Shown one piece after another: positions 19,137 through 29,464 of a DNA stretch of 64,000 nucleotides (the first letter of the stretch is position 1; every line of letters begins with the position of its first letter). Made by a program: the position numbers and the translations under genes. Origin of the DNA: Saccharomycopsis phalli (lineage: Eukaryota > Ascomycota > Saccharomycetes > Ascoideales > Saccharomycopsidaceae); assembly GCA_020342235.1 (NCBI GenBank), contig CP073216.1, positions 310,001-374,000 of the forward strand. Reading direction: 5' to 3'. The notes under the pieces were generated by a model. The model ran no database searches. It saw only the letters and a program-made list of their open reading frames with translations, and was not told the origin of the DNA.

Positions 19137-21332
19137 ATGGAGCCTTTGTACTATACAAACGCACATAATGATTATTTCAAGTCCATATCCAAAAGACTGA
19201 AAGTAGCAAAGGACAAGAATAAAAAGCATACTAGCAGTAGTTCGATCACCAGTTTTTCATTGCCAAATAACTTTAAGGAAGCTTCTTTCCTGTACCCAGG
19301 CAGTGATAACCACTCTTATAAGTCGAACTACAAGAAATCACAACTGAGTAATAGTTCTAGCCAAGGACTTTCGCCAATAGCGATTGGATCTCAGATGCAA
19401 TTACCGATGAATAATACTAAAGGCTCTCCGAAAATATTAGTCGTCACAAAGGACTACAAAGCAAGAAATAAAAATGAGCTTTCCGTTTCTATGCATGAAC
19501 ATTTGAAGTTACTTTCAAGAAAGGGCAACGGCCTAGTGTTGGTTAAAGCAATTGGCAGATTGAGTAGCAGTGGCTTAGTACCTACATCTGTTGTCAAAGT
19601 TTCTGATTTGGAAAACAGACCTGGCCATGAGTTGAGGCTGAAATATGACTCTGATTGGTTAAATTCTCCAGATTATACCAATTCTTATGAGAAGGCGAAG
19701 TTGGAAGAATCTTTTAAGAGTGAAAGTAACAGCAGCTTTCATGATTATCATAATTCCGAGCAACTTACTCCGAGAAGAACTGGTTCATTTTCAGTCAGTA
19801 AACCAACACCGATAAAGTACGAAGTCAGTACACCAGAGCAAGGCTATGCTTATGAACCAAAGGCTCAATATAGTAAGGAGTCCACGGATACCGTCAATTC
19901 ATTTGAAAAGGATTTGAAGAGAAGTGATTCTGTTTCCACCAATGGTTCCTCGGTATCGTCTATCCGCTCGTATAGCTACAGAAAGTCACTATCTAATATC
20001 TCTAGTCCCGCACTTAGTGAGATTGGACTTGAGAACGACATTAATGACAATATTGATGCCATCTATGACGAAGACTCTAACTTAACAGGTTTTGATAAGG
20101 AACTTTGTGATCCTCCTATGAGAATTCAGATTTTTGACATTAGGTCTGTGGCAGTTTCCAATGTATTCAGTAACAATGGAAGATATTGGTACAAGGTCGA
20201 AATACATTTCCGTAATGGAACCACAAGATTATTGAGAAGATTTTACCAGGACTTTTACGATCTTCATATTAAAATTGGCGTCTATATTTCTAACTTTAAA
20301 GGGTACATTGAGACGGTGGCTGCGCCACAAATTCCTGGTCCAATTCCAAGACCAGACCCAAATAACCCTTCTAAGGCTTTACTACAGCGCTGCGAAGACT
20401 TAAACACTTATTTGAAGCATCTTTTGAATAAGCTCGTGAATGATGGTTACCAAAATGACGTGTTTGACGAATGGATTCGTCCTAGATTTGGTGACTATGA
20501 TTTAGACAATTATGATACAGCGACTGCCTCCTTTGACAATTCCATGTTTCTTGAAAAGCCTCTTGAATACCTGCCGTCCATGAAGGGAAACTATGATGGT
20601 GAACCAGTCAAAAAGAGTTTGGGGTCTCCAAAGCTTTGTGCTGCGGCTGATCCATCTTTACTTACTCCTACAGAAGAATCAAATTCTAGCTATATCATCT
20701 CTCCAAACTTGAGACCACAATCACCCCTTGCTAGTACGAGTGTACTACAGCAAGTTATTAACAAGAATTTACCCCCAATTCCGATGGGTGACTGCTTATA
20801 CCCACCAACACCAGTTTCGGCAAAGAAACAACAGTGGCATAGTTTCCCGCATCCAACGCCGTCAGCTGCTCCAGGAAGTTCTCCATTCAGCCAGTATGAT
20901 GATGAAGATGAGGATGGAGAAACTATACATAAGACCAACAACGATATCATGGAAGAAATTGAAAGCGAGTTGAATATGAAGAATATCTCAATCGTAACAG
21001 TGCAGCCTGAGAATTCGAATGGTGAGTTTGGATTTTCACAACATCAGATATCAGGTCCTCAGATAAGAGTAAAAGTGTTTTACAATGATGGGGAGGATAT
21101 CTTCATGTGCAAGCTCCCTGTATCGGTCAACTTGCAACAGTTGAAGCAAAAGATATTTACAAGAATAAAGGATGATTATGCCAAGAGAAAGAGAAGATTG
21201 AATGCCAAGAACATCTGCTTATTTTCAAAGGATTCAAATGGAATGTATGGCTCTATCAAAGATGATATTGGCTTAAGAGGAGTAGTCAGAGTAGCCAAGG
21301 GCAAGTTCTCGGTTAGAGTTGAGTTTGATTAA
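19137..21332 (+). CDS. BEM1-like polarity scaffold with degenerate SH3, PX and PB1
   Basis: The 731-residue protein has the C-terminal architecture of Bem1. A PX domain spans about 328-455 (YWYKVEIHFRNGTTRLLRRFYQDFYDLH, then a PxxP-rich PQIPGPIPRP loop) and a PB1 domain spans 642-731 (RVKVFYNDGEDIF with the basic Lys). Bem1 normally has two SH3 domains before these. Here one SH3-like stretch (98-160, KILVVTKDYKARNKNEL to IGRLSSSGLVP) matches the second Bem1 SH3 but lacks the ligand-binding Trp and the ALYDY motif; the first SH3 is absent. Long Ser-rich linkers join the parts. It may be a paralogue or a remodelled Bem1 acting with Cdc42/Cdc24. Confidence 0.8.
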   Translation: MEPLYYTNAHNDYFKSISKRLKVAKDKNKKHTSSSSITSFSLPNNFKEASFLYPGSDNHSYKSNYKKSQLSNSSSQGLSPIAIGSQMQLPMNNTKGSPKILVVTKDYKARNKNELSVSMHEHLKLLSRKGNGLVLVKAIGRLSSSGLVPTSVVKVSDLENRPGHELRLKYDSDWLNSPDYTNSYEKAKLEESFKSESNSSFHDYHNSEQLTPRRTGSFSVSKPTPIKYEVSTPEQGYAYEPKAQYSKESTDTVNSFEKDLKRSDSVSTNGSSVSSIRSYSYRKSLSNISSPALSEIGLENDINDNIDAIYDEDSNLTGFDKELCDPPMRIQIFDIRSVAVSNVFSNNGRYWYKVEIHFRNGTTRLLRRFYQDFYDLHIKIGVYISNFKGYIETVAAPQIPGPIPRPDPNNPSKALLQRCEDLNTYLKHLLNKLVNDGYQNDVFDEWIRPRFGDYDLDNYDTATASFDNSMFLEKPLEYLPSMKGNYDGEPVKKSLGSPKLCAAADPSLLTPTEESNSSYIISPNLRPQSPLASTSVLQQVINKNLPPIPMGDCLYPPTPVSAKKQQWHSFPHPTPSAAPGSSPFSQYDDEDEDGETIHKTNNDIMEEIESELNMKNISIVTVQPENSNGEFGFSQHQISGPQIRVKVFYNDGEDIFMCKLPVSVNLQQLKQKIFTRIKDDYAKRKRRLNAKNICLFSKDSNGMYGSIKDDIGLRGVVRVAKGKFSVRVEFD

Positions 21333-21440
21333 TGGTATTCAGGTATTACTTTAAGTCATCCTCACATATATATATATTATTATTATATTAGATTTTGTTA
21401 ACGGTTTTTAAATAAATTTATAAATTATTATTATGTTAAG

Positions 21441-22958
21441 TTAGTCTGTTTTAACTTTGCCAATGATGTAGATGTAGAAAAGGCCTACTATGTACAACCA
21501 AAATTCGTAAATATGCATGAAAATGCTCTTCTCAACTCTGTCTGTCTCAACGCAAATTTCAGGTGGTGCCTGTACATCAGCTATTTGCGAAATGTCAGCA
21601 TCACACGATGTATCTCCAGCAACTTCTCTATCAAGTGAAATTGGCTCCAAGTTGATTGGATCAAATTCCATGTTAGATCGTGTAAGCGTTTGGTAATCCG
21701 ACTTTTCTGATGCTGGCGGTGTCACGTCAGAACTATTGGAGAGATAATAGTCTGCAAGTTCGTCCTGTAAAGAAACCTGTCTATCACGAATAGGTGACTC
21801 AATATCTAGCGGTTCTTCTGAGTTAATAGTGAGTGAATTAAACGAAAATTCAAAGTCATTATTCAATAATGCTCTCTTTGGATGTGTATATTTTGGCTTG
21901 GGTCTTTTTAACGTCTGCAATGATTTAACTGTCCTTAGGACCTTTTTTAGCGGTCGTTTCTGTTCGTTGAAAATAGGAATATTAGATTTTCTGTATCTTC
22001 TTCTTGGTCTCTTCTTTTGGTTTTCTTCATCCTCCTCCAATGGCAAAGTCTCATAAAAATTCTCGTCTAATGCTGTGGCTTTCAGCTCTATCTTGTCCAA
22101 CTGTGCAATCAAGTCTCGGTAATGTGTATCCAGGGCAATCATGGAGATGTCAGAGGATGAGATGGAGACATTGCTATCACATGGAGAAATGCTGTCAACT
22201 CTGCTTTGTACACTTTGGAATTCATCTATTAGGAATCTAAGTTGACTCTGTAGCACGCTTAGTTTATTGTTCAATACGTTCGCCGATTGATCTAGTTGGC
22301 CGATAGCATTTAAATCATTAATAGACTGACGTTGTGACTGTTTCAAGTTTTCTCCCAAGGTTGAAAATTTGTCCTTGATTCTCAGCATGGAATCATTGAT
22401 AGCTACTCCGGTACTAATTTTCTTTGTAGCCCGCTGTAATTCCGACTCCACAAATTCAATCTGTTTTGCGGCCTCCAAGTTTTCTGTCGTCAATGTCTCT
22501 AGCTGAATGCTTTGCTCGCTTACTTTGTGCTGTAGTTTCTGGTTTTCCTGTTGAAGTGACTCAATAAGCTGATCTCTATAGCAAATTTCATCTTCAATTT
22601 GACTGTCACTGAATGACTCCATGTCTTCAGCCTCGGACTTTAGCGTGGTAAACGTCTTTAGTGGTATAGGATCGTATGCTCTTTTGAAGTATGGATGATC
22701 AGAGCTTTCCAAGTCACATAAATTACTGATCAATTTCACATAGTCGTCTATTGTAAGCATTAATGTTGGATTCTCATTAATAAACGACTCTGCTATCGTT
22801 CTTGCTGCCTCATCTAATAGAGATCCCTGGCTGAGGTTGAGGTTGGACTCAACACAATCAGCAATATTGATGATTTCGCTACAAGGAATATTAATACCAT
22901 CCTGATATCCACTTTGATTGCAGGCCTGCTCCACTAATCTGATTAATTTTGCGCTCAT
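21441..22958 (-). CDS. Tail-anchored coiled-coil protein
   Basis: I do not firmly recognise this 505-residue protein. The N-terminal 100 residues form predicted helices with two loops resembling degenerate EF-hands. Residues about 120-270 are coiled coil. The middle carries a very basic patch (KKRPRRRYRKS) likely to serve as a nuclear signal. A single membrane segment lies near the end (YEFWLYIVGLFYIYIIG, followed by KVKTD). This order (globular head, coil, one C-terminal membrane pass) recalls Mps2 of the spindle pole body, but sequence identity is not evident and the link is a guess. It is divergent from the FIST gene with 82 bp between ATGs. Confidence 0.75.
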   Translation of the reverse strand: MSAKLIRLVEQACNQSGYQDGINIPCSEIINIADCVESNLNLSQGSLLDEAARTIAESFINENPTLMLTIDDYVKLISNLCDLESSDHPYFKRAYDPIPLKTFTTLKSEAEDMESFSDSQIEDEICYRDQLIESLQQENQKLQHKVSEQSIQLETLTTENLEAAKQIEFVESELQRATKKISTGVAINDSMLRIKDKFSTLGENLKQSQRQSINDLNAIGQLDQSANVLNNKLSVLQSQLRFLIDEFQSVQSRVDSISPCDSNVSISSSDISMIALDTHYRDLIAQLDKIELKATALDENFYETLPLEEDEENQKKRPRRRYRKSNIPIFNEQKRPLKKVLRTVKSLQTLKRPKPKYTHPKRALLNNDFEFSFNSLTINSEEPLDIESPIRDRQVSLQDELADYYLSNSSDVTPPASEKSDYQTLTRSNMEFDPINLEPISLDREVAGDTSCDADISQIADVQAPPEICVETDRVEKSIFMHIYEFWLYIVGLFYIYIIGKVKTD

Positions 22959-23040
22959 GTAGCGTCTCCAGGAAATGGATGACTTTGAGTGTGTGCCACG
23001 CGGTAGTTTTTCCAGGTGTGTTTAGCTTGCTGTATGTACT

Positions 23041-24225
23041 ATGAGAGTCACAATTCCGAGGTTTGCCAAGTCATACTTCAAAACAACCGTGAGCCCTAGC
23101 AGTCTTGACTTAAGTAGTCTGGTTAAGAAATTGAGGTTTGCTCCTAGCTCATTGGCAGTGTTTACTACGCCTAACTACTCCCGGAAAGTCATTGACAAAT
23201 TGATTGATCTTAGGGAGGATCATGAGAACCTACAGTTATTCTGTGCATCTGTTGATACCATTGGTCCCTATTCCAATAGAGATGGGATCTGTCAGGTATG
23301 GTTTGATGAAAAAATATCGGTTGACTACTCGAAAACAATACGCGAGATGAAGGAACATCAACAGGATCATTTGGAAGAGACTGGCGCGCCTATTCATGTG
23401 AAGGACCGTAACTGGGATATAAATAAAAGTCGATTGAATATCAAAATACCCTTGAGTGGTCTGGAAGGTATTGAAGTTAAGCTAAGACTAGCTACGTCTT
23501 TATTTTTCAATAATGAGTTGGTGAGTTGCTTCTACATGCCTTCCAGCAACGAGATTCAAACAATTGACGGACAATACTTGAAGAACGCTAATCAATTTCT
23601 AATAGAGGCAGGGATCACCTTGCCACAGCTAGAAGGGCTGCGTGATGTGCACTTGCTGAATAGTTTAACTGAAATCGATACACCGCCATTGAAAATCACC
23701 AAAGTCAATGGCAACTTACTCAAGGAGTTGAACCATCAACTGGCGTCTTCTTTCCTACAAGATAACAGTTCTTTAATGGCGGTCATGGACAAAGATACCA
23801 AGATCTATGCAATTCTACAAAATGACTCGGATGACTCACCTTTGAAGACAATGAAATTTGAGGTGATTGCGGGAGGTGGCAGTTGGGGTGCAAAGAGTAA
23901 CACACTTGTGCTCGAACCAAAGGCAGCCAAACACATTGTAGTGGGGCAAAAGATTAAATTCTGCTTTTTGAATTCAAATCTCACTGTAGATATTCTCAAT
24001 TCAAAGAACCGGCGATTTATGCAGGATAACGGCTTGAGTCTCAGTGGCTTGATGTTGGAAGCTAGTGGACAACAGTCGAGCTATTCTACGGAGAATGGTG
24101 AGGAGGAGGTCATTGAAAATCTCATTTCATTGGGTAGCGAGGAGAAATTGCAAGTAGACTCGATCAACTTCAATTCTCCAGGGGAGCTTGTAGTGTTTCC
24201 TCGGATTTGTGGGAAAAATACATAA
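23041..24225 (+). CDS. FIST-domain protein, probably mitochondrial
   Basis: The 394-residue protein has an Arg/Lys/Ser-rich N-terminus (MRVTIPRFAKSYFKTTVSPSS) that reads as a mitochondrial presequence. Residues about 255-345 resemble the FIST domain of filamentous-fungal proteins, with AGGGSWGAKSNTLVLEP near 290 and VGQKIKFCFLN. FIST domains are predicted sensory ligand-binding modules in bacteria; the role in fungi is unknown to me. No homologue is expected in S. cerevisiae. It converges on the zinc-finger gene (65-bp gap). Confidence 0.65.
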   Translation: MRVTIPRFAKSYFKTTVSPSSLDLSSLVKKLRFAPSSLAVFTTPNYSRKVIDKLIDLREDHENLQLFCASVDTIGPYSNRDGICQVWFDEKISVDYSKTIREMKEHQQDHLEETGAPIHVKDRNWDINKSRLNIKIPLSGLEGIEVKLRLATSLFFNNELVSCFYMPSSNEIQTIDGQYLKNANQFLIEAGITLPQLEGLRDVHLLNSLTEIDTPPLKITKVNGNLLKELNHQLASSFLQDNSSLMAVMDKDTKIYAILQNDSDDSPLKTMKFEVIAGGGSWGAKSNTLVLEPKAAKHIVVGQKIKFCFLNSNLTVDILNSKNRRFMQDNGLSLSGLMLEASGQQSSYSTENGEEEVIENLISLGSEEKLQVDSINFNSPGELVVFPRICGKNT

Positions 24226-24290
24226 AATGACACTTGTATACCACTCTAAACCAATATATTAAAATATGTGTACATAAATTCGTAAACTTT

Positions 24291-26111
24291 TCAGATAGCT
24301 AATTTGTGAATCTTTCTCAAATGTGCCTTCAAATTATCGCTTCGGTTAAACCGCTTTGAACAATCAGGCTGATCACACAGATAAGGCTTTTCGCTGGAAT
24401 GGGATCTCATGTGTCTCTTAACATGCTCCGGTCGCTGGAATCTGGATCCACACAAGGGACATTCGTGGGTTTTCTTTGGCTTTTTATCATCACTAATTGT
24501 GCTTTTACGTCCTCTCTTGGACTTTTTCAATGTCAATTTTGACTCATCAAGGCCATCTGGAAGTTTTAGGCCTGGCGGAAGCACAGGAGGTTGTTCCTGG
24601 GGCTCATGATGAGGCATTGGTTGACTGTGGCTTGCCATGCTATGCATAGGATCCACGGGATTGCCCTGAGAGCTGACATGCATGTTTGGCTGACTAACCG
24701 GTTCAAAGCTGTTGAACTGGGATGTAAACAACAAAGGCTTGGCATTATTAATATAACGCTTCAAATTAATAGACCCTTCGGATCTTGTCATTCGTGGATG
24801 CAACTCATTCAAGTAGTTTAGACTCTCCAATGGGGAGGCTTCATTAATCATGTAACAATTCATATTGGACTCGTCGGTACTTGGCTTACGAGATAACATT
24901 TTTAAAGTCATATCTGCGGCCTGGAGAAAAATCTCGTTACCAAAGTTTTCATTCTGGTTAATACTGTTTGAGTCCGCGCTCAAACGGTCCATTCCCCGGA
25001 GAAGACCCATATTGGAAGAATTCAGATCACTGTTAAACGTAGTGTCTGTATCAGAGAAATTGTGAAGTAACGAGTTCAATTCCACAATCGTGTCAGTACT
25101 GTTATTTACAGATTCAGTCTTGACACCTGTAACTGTCGCATTTTCATCCACATGTGTGCTGGTATCCTGGAAGTATCCCAAATTGAATGGCGAGTCGTTC
25201 CGCTCATCATCCTTACTCGGTGTTGGTAACGGCGTGTTCAAAGGAGAGTACTTTGTAGGCGACACAAAGTTGCTGTGGGCATTGTAGAATGGATTGATAC
25301 CATTAGCCCTAAAATGGCTGGAGTTGGCACTGAGGGGGAGAGGGTTACCATTGAAACTTTTTGCGCTGATCATATCCAACGAGAGCTTGTTGCGAAGCCG
25401 CGAAGTCGTGGTGTATGTGTTGGAACGTTTACGTCTAGTGATGGAGGCAGGTGCCAACGAAACGGAGGATCCAGACGATAAACTCATTCTTGTAGGCGAC
25501 ATGACAGAGTTCTGCGTGGAGCTGCTGCTAGGTTTGCTGTCAATATGGTTGTTAGCGTAGTTGACATTTGAACCGGTGTTGTTGATTGGCGTGAAATATG
25601 TGAGGGAAGTGCCGCGGTGATGAGCCCGATTTGGGGTGACGACGTTTGAGTAGTTGGATGGCGAAATATTGTTGAGTGAGTTATTAGAATTCGAGGCTGA
25701 AAGCTCCGGCACTGAATCAAGCGATGAAATAGAATTTGCTGACACAGAAGGCGTAAGCTTCTGTTGTTTGGCTTTGGAGACGCCCAAGGCAAAATCTAAT
25801 TCCAGCGGAGAAAAAGACGCCATATTCGAGCTTATTGGCCGTTTTGGTGTTTTGACAAGGTCAATTGTGTTTATATTCCCACCAGTATATACCGATAAAT
25901 TTGGGTGCGAGTAGGAATGGATTAAACTTGGTTTTCCGGGAGTCATAACAGGAGAATGCTTTAAATCCTTATCCTTGTCCGCCGTCGATTTTGTCATTGA
26001 AAACAGCTGAGGATCCTCATTTTCGATATTGACTATTGAATTCATCTGACTGAAGGCCATATCTGTTGGATTAGGTTTCCTAGGACTAAGCTCGCTATCT
26101 GATAAATTCAT
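24291..26111 (-). CDS. C2H2 zinc-finger transcription factor, Msn2/Mnl1-like
   Basis: The 606-residue protein ends in two C2H2 fingers (about 546-602): [21 protein letters not shown] and [24 protein letters not shown]. The recognition helices RPEHVKR and RSDNLKA closely match those of Msn2/Msn4 (RSEHLKR, RSDNLSQ), so an AGGGG-type target is predicted. A basic KKSKRGRK run precedes them. The rest is Ser/Asn-rich, low-complexity activation sequence with many SP sites. It could be the Mnl1/Msn4 or Com2 type of stress regulator. Its long shared promoter (1 kb with CDC28) is the longest gap in the window. Confidence 0.85.
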   Translation of the reverse strand: MNLSDSELSPRKPNPTDMAFSQMNSIVNIENEDPQLFSMTKSTADKDKDLKHSPVMTPGKPSLIHSYSHPNLSVYTGGNINTIDLVKTPKRPISSNMASFSPLELDFALGVSKAKQQKLTPSVSANSISSLDSVPELSASNSNNSLNNISPSNYSNVVTPNRAHHRGTSLTYFTPINNTGSNVNYANNHIDSKPSSSSTQNSVMSPTRMSLSSGSSVSLAPASITRRKRSNTYTTTSRLRNKLSLDMISAKSFNGNPLPLSANSSHFRANGINPFYNAHSNFVSPTKYSPLNTPLPTPSKDDERNDSPFNLGYFQDTSTHVDENATVTGVKTESVNNSTDTIVELNSLLHNFSDTDTTFNSDLNSSNMGLLRGMDRLSADSNSINQNENFGNEIFLQAADMTLKMLSRKPSTDESNMNCYMINEASPLESLNYLNELHPRMTRSEGSINLKRYINNAKPLLFTSQFNSFEPVSQPNMHVSSQGNPVDPMHSMASHSQPMPHHEPQEQPPVLPPGLKLPDGLDESKLTLKKSKRGRKSTISDDKKPKKTHECPLCGSRFQRPEHVKRHMRSHSSEKPYLCDQPDCSKRFNRSDNLKAHLRKIHKLAI

Positions 26112-27132
26112 CAATCCAAGGCCTCAGAGGTGGAAAAAAAAAATTAAAAAAAAAGAGCTTAGGGAGACAAAAGCGAATGCAATTAAAAGACAAACGGACT
26201 CAAAATCTTATCATAAAAATGGCGCCAAGCTTCAAGATCAAGGATTATTTTGAATATACCAATAGTCTGTCAAGGAAGTGTCAACAAAAGTGGGAAAAAA
26301 AAAGGAGATTTTTCGGTGCTAGACGGGTGAAAATTGAGAAGCAGCGCCTAGGCCAATCAAAAATTTCTTCGAACAAGGTTATACTGAATCTATGCGCCAT
26401 ACATTGAGTAACTTGGCAAGTAAAGATCAGTTTAATTCGCAAGCCGATTAAACATAATTCAATATTTAATACTATTGCTTACGATTAATTATTTGTATGT
26501 TTGAAGGTTGTGTTTGAAGGGATTAAAAAAACATTTCCTAATAGAGTAATGAACACAAGTTTAACCTCTTCATACACAGCAGAAAAATATATACTTAATA
26601 ATATTATGTTTTAGATTGTGCCTGGTTATAAATTTTAAACTCGGTTAAAGACAAATAAAGTATCAAGTAACAATAGGCTGTGCCCGTTGAACAGGGCGGA
26701 CTGTAACTAAGTTTGAAATTAGCCGGTAAAGAATTTCGCGTGAAACAGAGGATCTATTCTAATAGACCAAGCTAAACACACCTAATTTCAGGCAAGCGCA
26801 AGCAAAACTCAATGATCGGCAAAAAAGCCAGTATACGCGATAGATAACTATAATTACTCCTCAATAATAGCCAATATGTTCAATCGTTAGAAAGTTGGTT
26901 TTCAAGCTGATTTAATCCCATGAGAAAATTTCAATGTAAATAAGTATCTACACAGTCCTGACATGGTATTTACGTAGTGATTGCTATATAATCTTCAAAA
27001 TGCTAATAGAATTTTTTGGGAAATTCCAGCGCTCATTTGACAGGTTATTAATGTGAGCATTGGAACACGCCTGCTTTACGAGGGCTGGTTTTTTTTTTAA
27101 AAAACATAACAACACAAACTTTTTTGGAGCTA
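26112..27132. other. Divergent promoter of the zinc-finger gene and CDC28
   Basis: This 1021-bp stretch is AT-rich, with A/T runs near 26131-26153 and 27088-27108. A 76-codon ATG frame at 26177-26407 has no recognisable homology or composition of a gene and is treated as chance. No RNA gene, STRE or MCB was found by eye. The length suits a regulated transcription-factor promoter. Confidence 0.5.
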
Positions 27133-28080
27133 ATGGTGGAACTATCAGACTACCAACGTTTAGAAAAAATTGGAGAAGGTACCTATGGAGTTGTGTATAA
27201 GGCATTAGATATTAAAAATGATAATCGTATCGTCGCATTGAAGAAGATACGGTTGGAATCAGAAGATGAAGGGGTTCCTTCGACTGCTATCAGAGAAATC
27301 TCGCTACTCAAAGAATTGAAGGATGACAATATAGTTCGATTGTATGATATTGTTCATTCGGACTCCCATAAATTGTACTTGGTTTTTGAATATTTAGACT
27401 TGGATTTGAAGAAATATATGGAGTCCATTCCGCCTGATATGGGCCTAGGCGCTGATATGGTGAAAAAATTCATGATGCAGCTAATAAAAGGCACTTGCCA
27501 CTGTCACGCACATCGAATCTTACACCGGGATTTGAAGCCACAAAATCTTTTGATAGATAAGGAAGGTAATTTGAAGCTTGCTGACTTTGGCCTTGCTAGA
27601 GCCTTTGGTGTTCCTTTGCGTGCCTACACTCATGAGATTGTGACGTTATGGTATAGATGCCCCGAAGTGTTGTTGGGTGGTAAGCAATATTCTACAGGAG
27701 TTGACTTGTGGTCTATCGGCGCCATTTTTGCGGAGATGGTAAATAGAAAGCCTTTATTCCCTGGTGACTCTGAGATCGATGAGATTTTTAAGATTTTTAG
27801 AGTCTTGGGTACTCCAAACGAAGAAATCTGGCCTGACGTGAAGTACTTACCTGATTTCAAGCCTACTTTCCCACAATGGCAAAAGCAAGATTTGAGTACT
27901 ATTGTTCCTGATTTAGACGAAGACGGTATTGATTTATTAGAGCAACTATTGGTCTTTGATCCTGCCAGCCGTATCAGTGCCAAACGAGCAATCATTCACC
28001 CTTATTTTTTGGAGAAAGGAGATGAATCGAACATCCATATGAAACCCTCAATTCCTTTAGGTGCTACTGTTTTCCAGTAA
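27133..28080 (+). CDS. CDC28: Cyclin-dependent kinase Cdc28 (Cdk1)
   Basis: The 315-residue kinase is Cdk1. It has [11 protein letters not shown] (Gly loop), the PSTAIRE cyclin helix, [18 protein letters not shown], the T-loop Thr in [13 protein letters not shown], and [20 protein letters not shown]. It drives the cell cycle with G1 and B-type cyclins. Oddly, the APE motif reads CPE (Cys176, TGC at 27658-27660) and the usual SIGC reads SIGA (Ala197, 27721-27723), a reciprocal exchange. The start follows the family form MVELSDYQR, as in Candida. It converges on CDC12 (100-bp gap). Confidence 0.97.
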   Translation: MVELSDYQRLEKIGEGTYGVVYKALDIKNDNRIVALKKIRLESEDEGVPSTAIREISLLKELKDDNIVRLYDIVHSDSHKLYLVFEYLDLDLKKYMESIPPDMGLGADMVKKFMMQLIKGTCHCHAHRILHRDLKPQNLLIDKEGNLKLADFGLARAFGVPLRAYTHEIVTLWYRCPEVLLGGKQYSTGVDLWSIGAIFAEMVNRKPLFPGDSEIDEIFKIFRVLGTPNEEIWPDVKYLPDFKPTFPQWQKQDLSTIVPDLDEDGIDLLEQLLVFDPASRISAKRAIIHPYFLEKGDESNIHMKPSIPLGATVFQ

Positions 28081-28180
28081 ACTCTGTTACTATTTTTCCC
28101 TACATATTATACTAACAAAGAACTAGATATTACTAACAAAGAAAATATAAAAATAAAAAAAATATTAATTGAAGACGCAT

Positions 28181-29361
28181 TTATTTGTATCCCTTCTTCA
28201 AGTTCAATTCTTTGATGTTTTCTTCTAATTGTTTAAGTTGCAATTGTACAGACTCCAAGTCCATGTTCAATCTTTGTCTTTCGTTAATAATGTTCTGTTC
28301 CCATTGTCTGAATCTGGCTTCTTCCGCCTTGACTTGATCTGTGAAGTACTTCTTCAATTGATCCTCCTCGTCCTTAAACTTAGGGTTGTTCACGAATCGC
28401 TTAGCAATTTTAGTACGCGAATCTTCAGCCTTGCTATCCAATTTCAAACTTCTGTAAGTCTCGTAGTGCAATTCCTCGGTCGAAAGAATCAAGTCCAACA
28501 TGTTGGTTCTCAAAAGCAATGACCTAAGCTTTAAGAAGTCACTATGCTTTTCATTCTCGACCTCGGCAACACCCCATGGGTATTGTCTACCAAGAACAAG
28601 CCCTGCTGGAGTTTTGACCTTAGTCTCAGATCCGATGATAGCAAACGGAATCGATTCAATCAAGATTTTGGAGTGCTCAGCACTGACTTCATCGTCAACC
28701 TCAATAGGTGGGGAGTAGATTTTAATCTCTTGTGCTTCAATCACAGCCCTTATTCTTTGCTTGAACTCGTTGATTTCTTGTGGCGACAAGGTATCAGCCT
28801 TGGAAATGATAGGAATCAAATTGACTCTGCTACTGAGTCTCTTCATAACTTCAATGTCCAATGGTTTCAAAGAGTGTCCTGTTGGTCTGATAAAGTACAA
28901 GCATGCATGAACTCTCAAATCCTTGATCTCAGATCTGCTTGGTTGCTGCTCTTGCTTCATGTAAGAGTCATGTTGGTCGTCAATAAAATCAATCAAAGGT
29001 TGGAATGCCCTCTTGTTGTTGACATTATCACCAAACCCTGGGGTATCAATAATATTCAAACGAATCTTGAAGTCCTTCTCCTCTAACTCAGCACGGACAA
29101 TATCAATCTCAACAGTACTTCTGATTCCCTTAGCATGTCTTTCCTTGTTATCGACGTGATTCTTCAAGTTAGTCTGAAACAAAGTGTTGATAAATGTAGT
29201 TTTACCCAACCCAGATTCACCTGCCACCATTAAGGTAAAGGTAGATCCAGTTTTGGAAACAATCTTATATCTGGATATGTTAATAAATTCACTTCGTAGA
29301 AATCATTCTCTATTACTCACCTTTGATTTGGAAGATTGGAAATTCCAACGAATTCACTCAT
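28181..29361 (-). CDS. CDC12: Septin Cdc12 (spliced)
   Basis: Exons run 29361-29321 and 29270-28181 on the minus strand (376 residues). The first exon supplies MSEFVGISNLPNQ; the second continues RYKIVSKTGSTFTLM and then the P-loop GESGLGKT. Further on are DTPGFGDN (G3), SKAD (G4, usually AKAD), WGVAEVENE, and a C-terminal coiled coil after FRQWEQNI. Cdc12 polymerises with Cdc3, Cdc10 and Cdc11 at the bud neck. VGISNLPNQRYKIV is nearly identical to S. cerevisiae Cdc12, which decides the assignment and the splice. Confidence 0.96.
29271..29320 (-). other. CDC12 intron, 50 nt
   Basis: The donor is GTGAGT (29320-29315), the branch TATTAAC, and the acceptor CCAG. Splicing joins AG|A to code Arg in QRYKIV. 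Confidence 0.93.
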
Positions 29362-29421
29362 TATGCTGTCCTTTGTAGTTTTCTAGTTAACAGCGCATGA
29401 AAATTAAAGTAACTTTTGTGT

Positions 29422-29427
29422 CACGTG
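29422..29427. promoter_or_regulatory. CACGTG box upstream of CDC12
   Basis: The palindrome GTCACGTGAC is centred about 63 bp before the CDC12 ATG, between it and the TRP4 stop. It matches the Cbf1 E-box. Confidence 0.4.
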
Positions 29428-29464
29428 ACTTACACGCAATCGCGTTCTACTGCAAAGCCATGTA

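Noticed and set aside
26177-26407. 76-codon ATG reading frame in the zinc-finger/CDC28 promoter
   Set aside because: It has no homology I recognise, unusual Lys/Arg-rich composition, and lies in a divergent promoter; it is likely chance.
28544-29086. 180-codon frame antisense to CDC12
   Set aside because: It is the mirror of the conserved septin coding sequence and has no family features.
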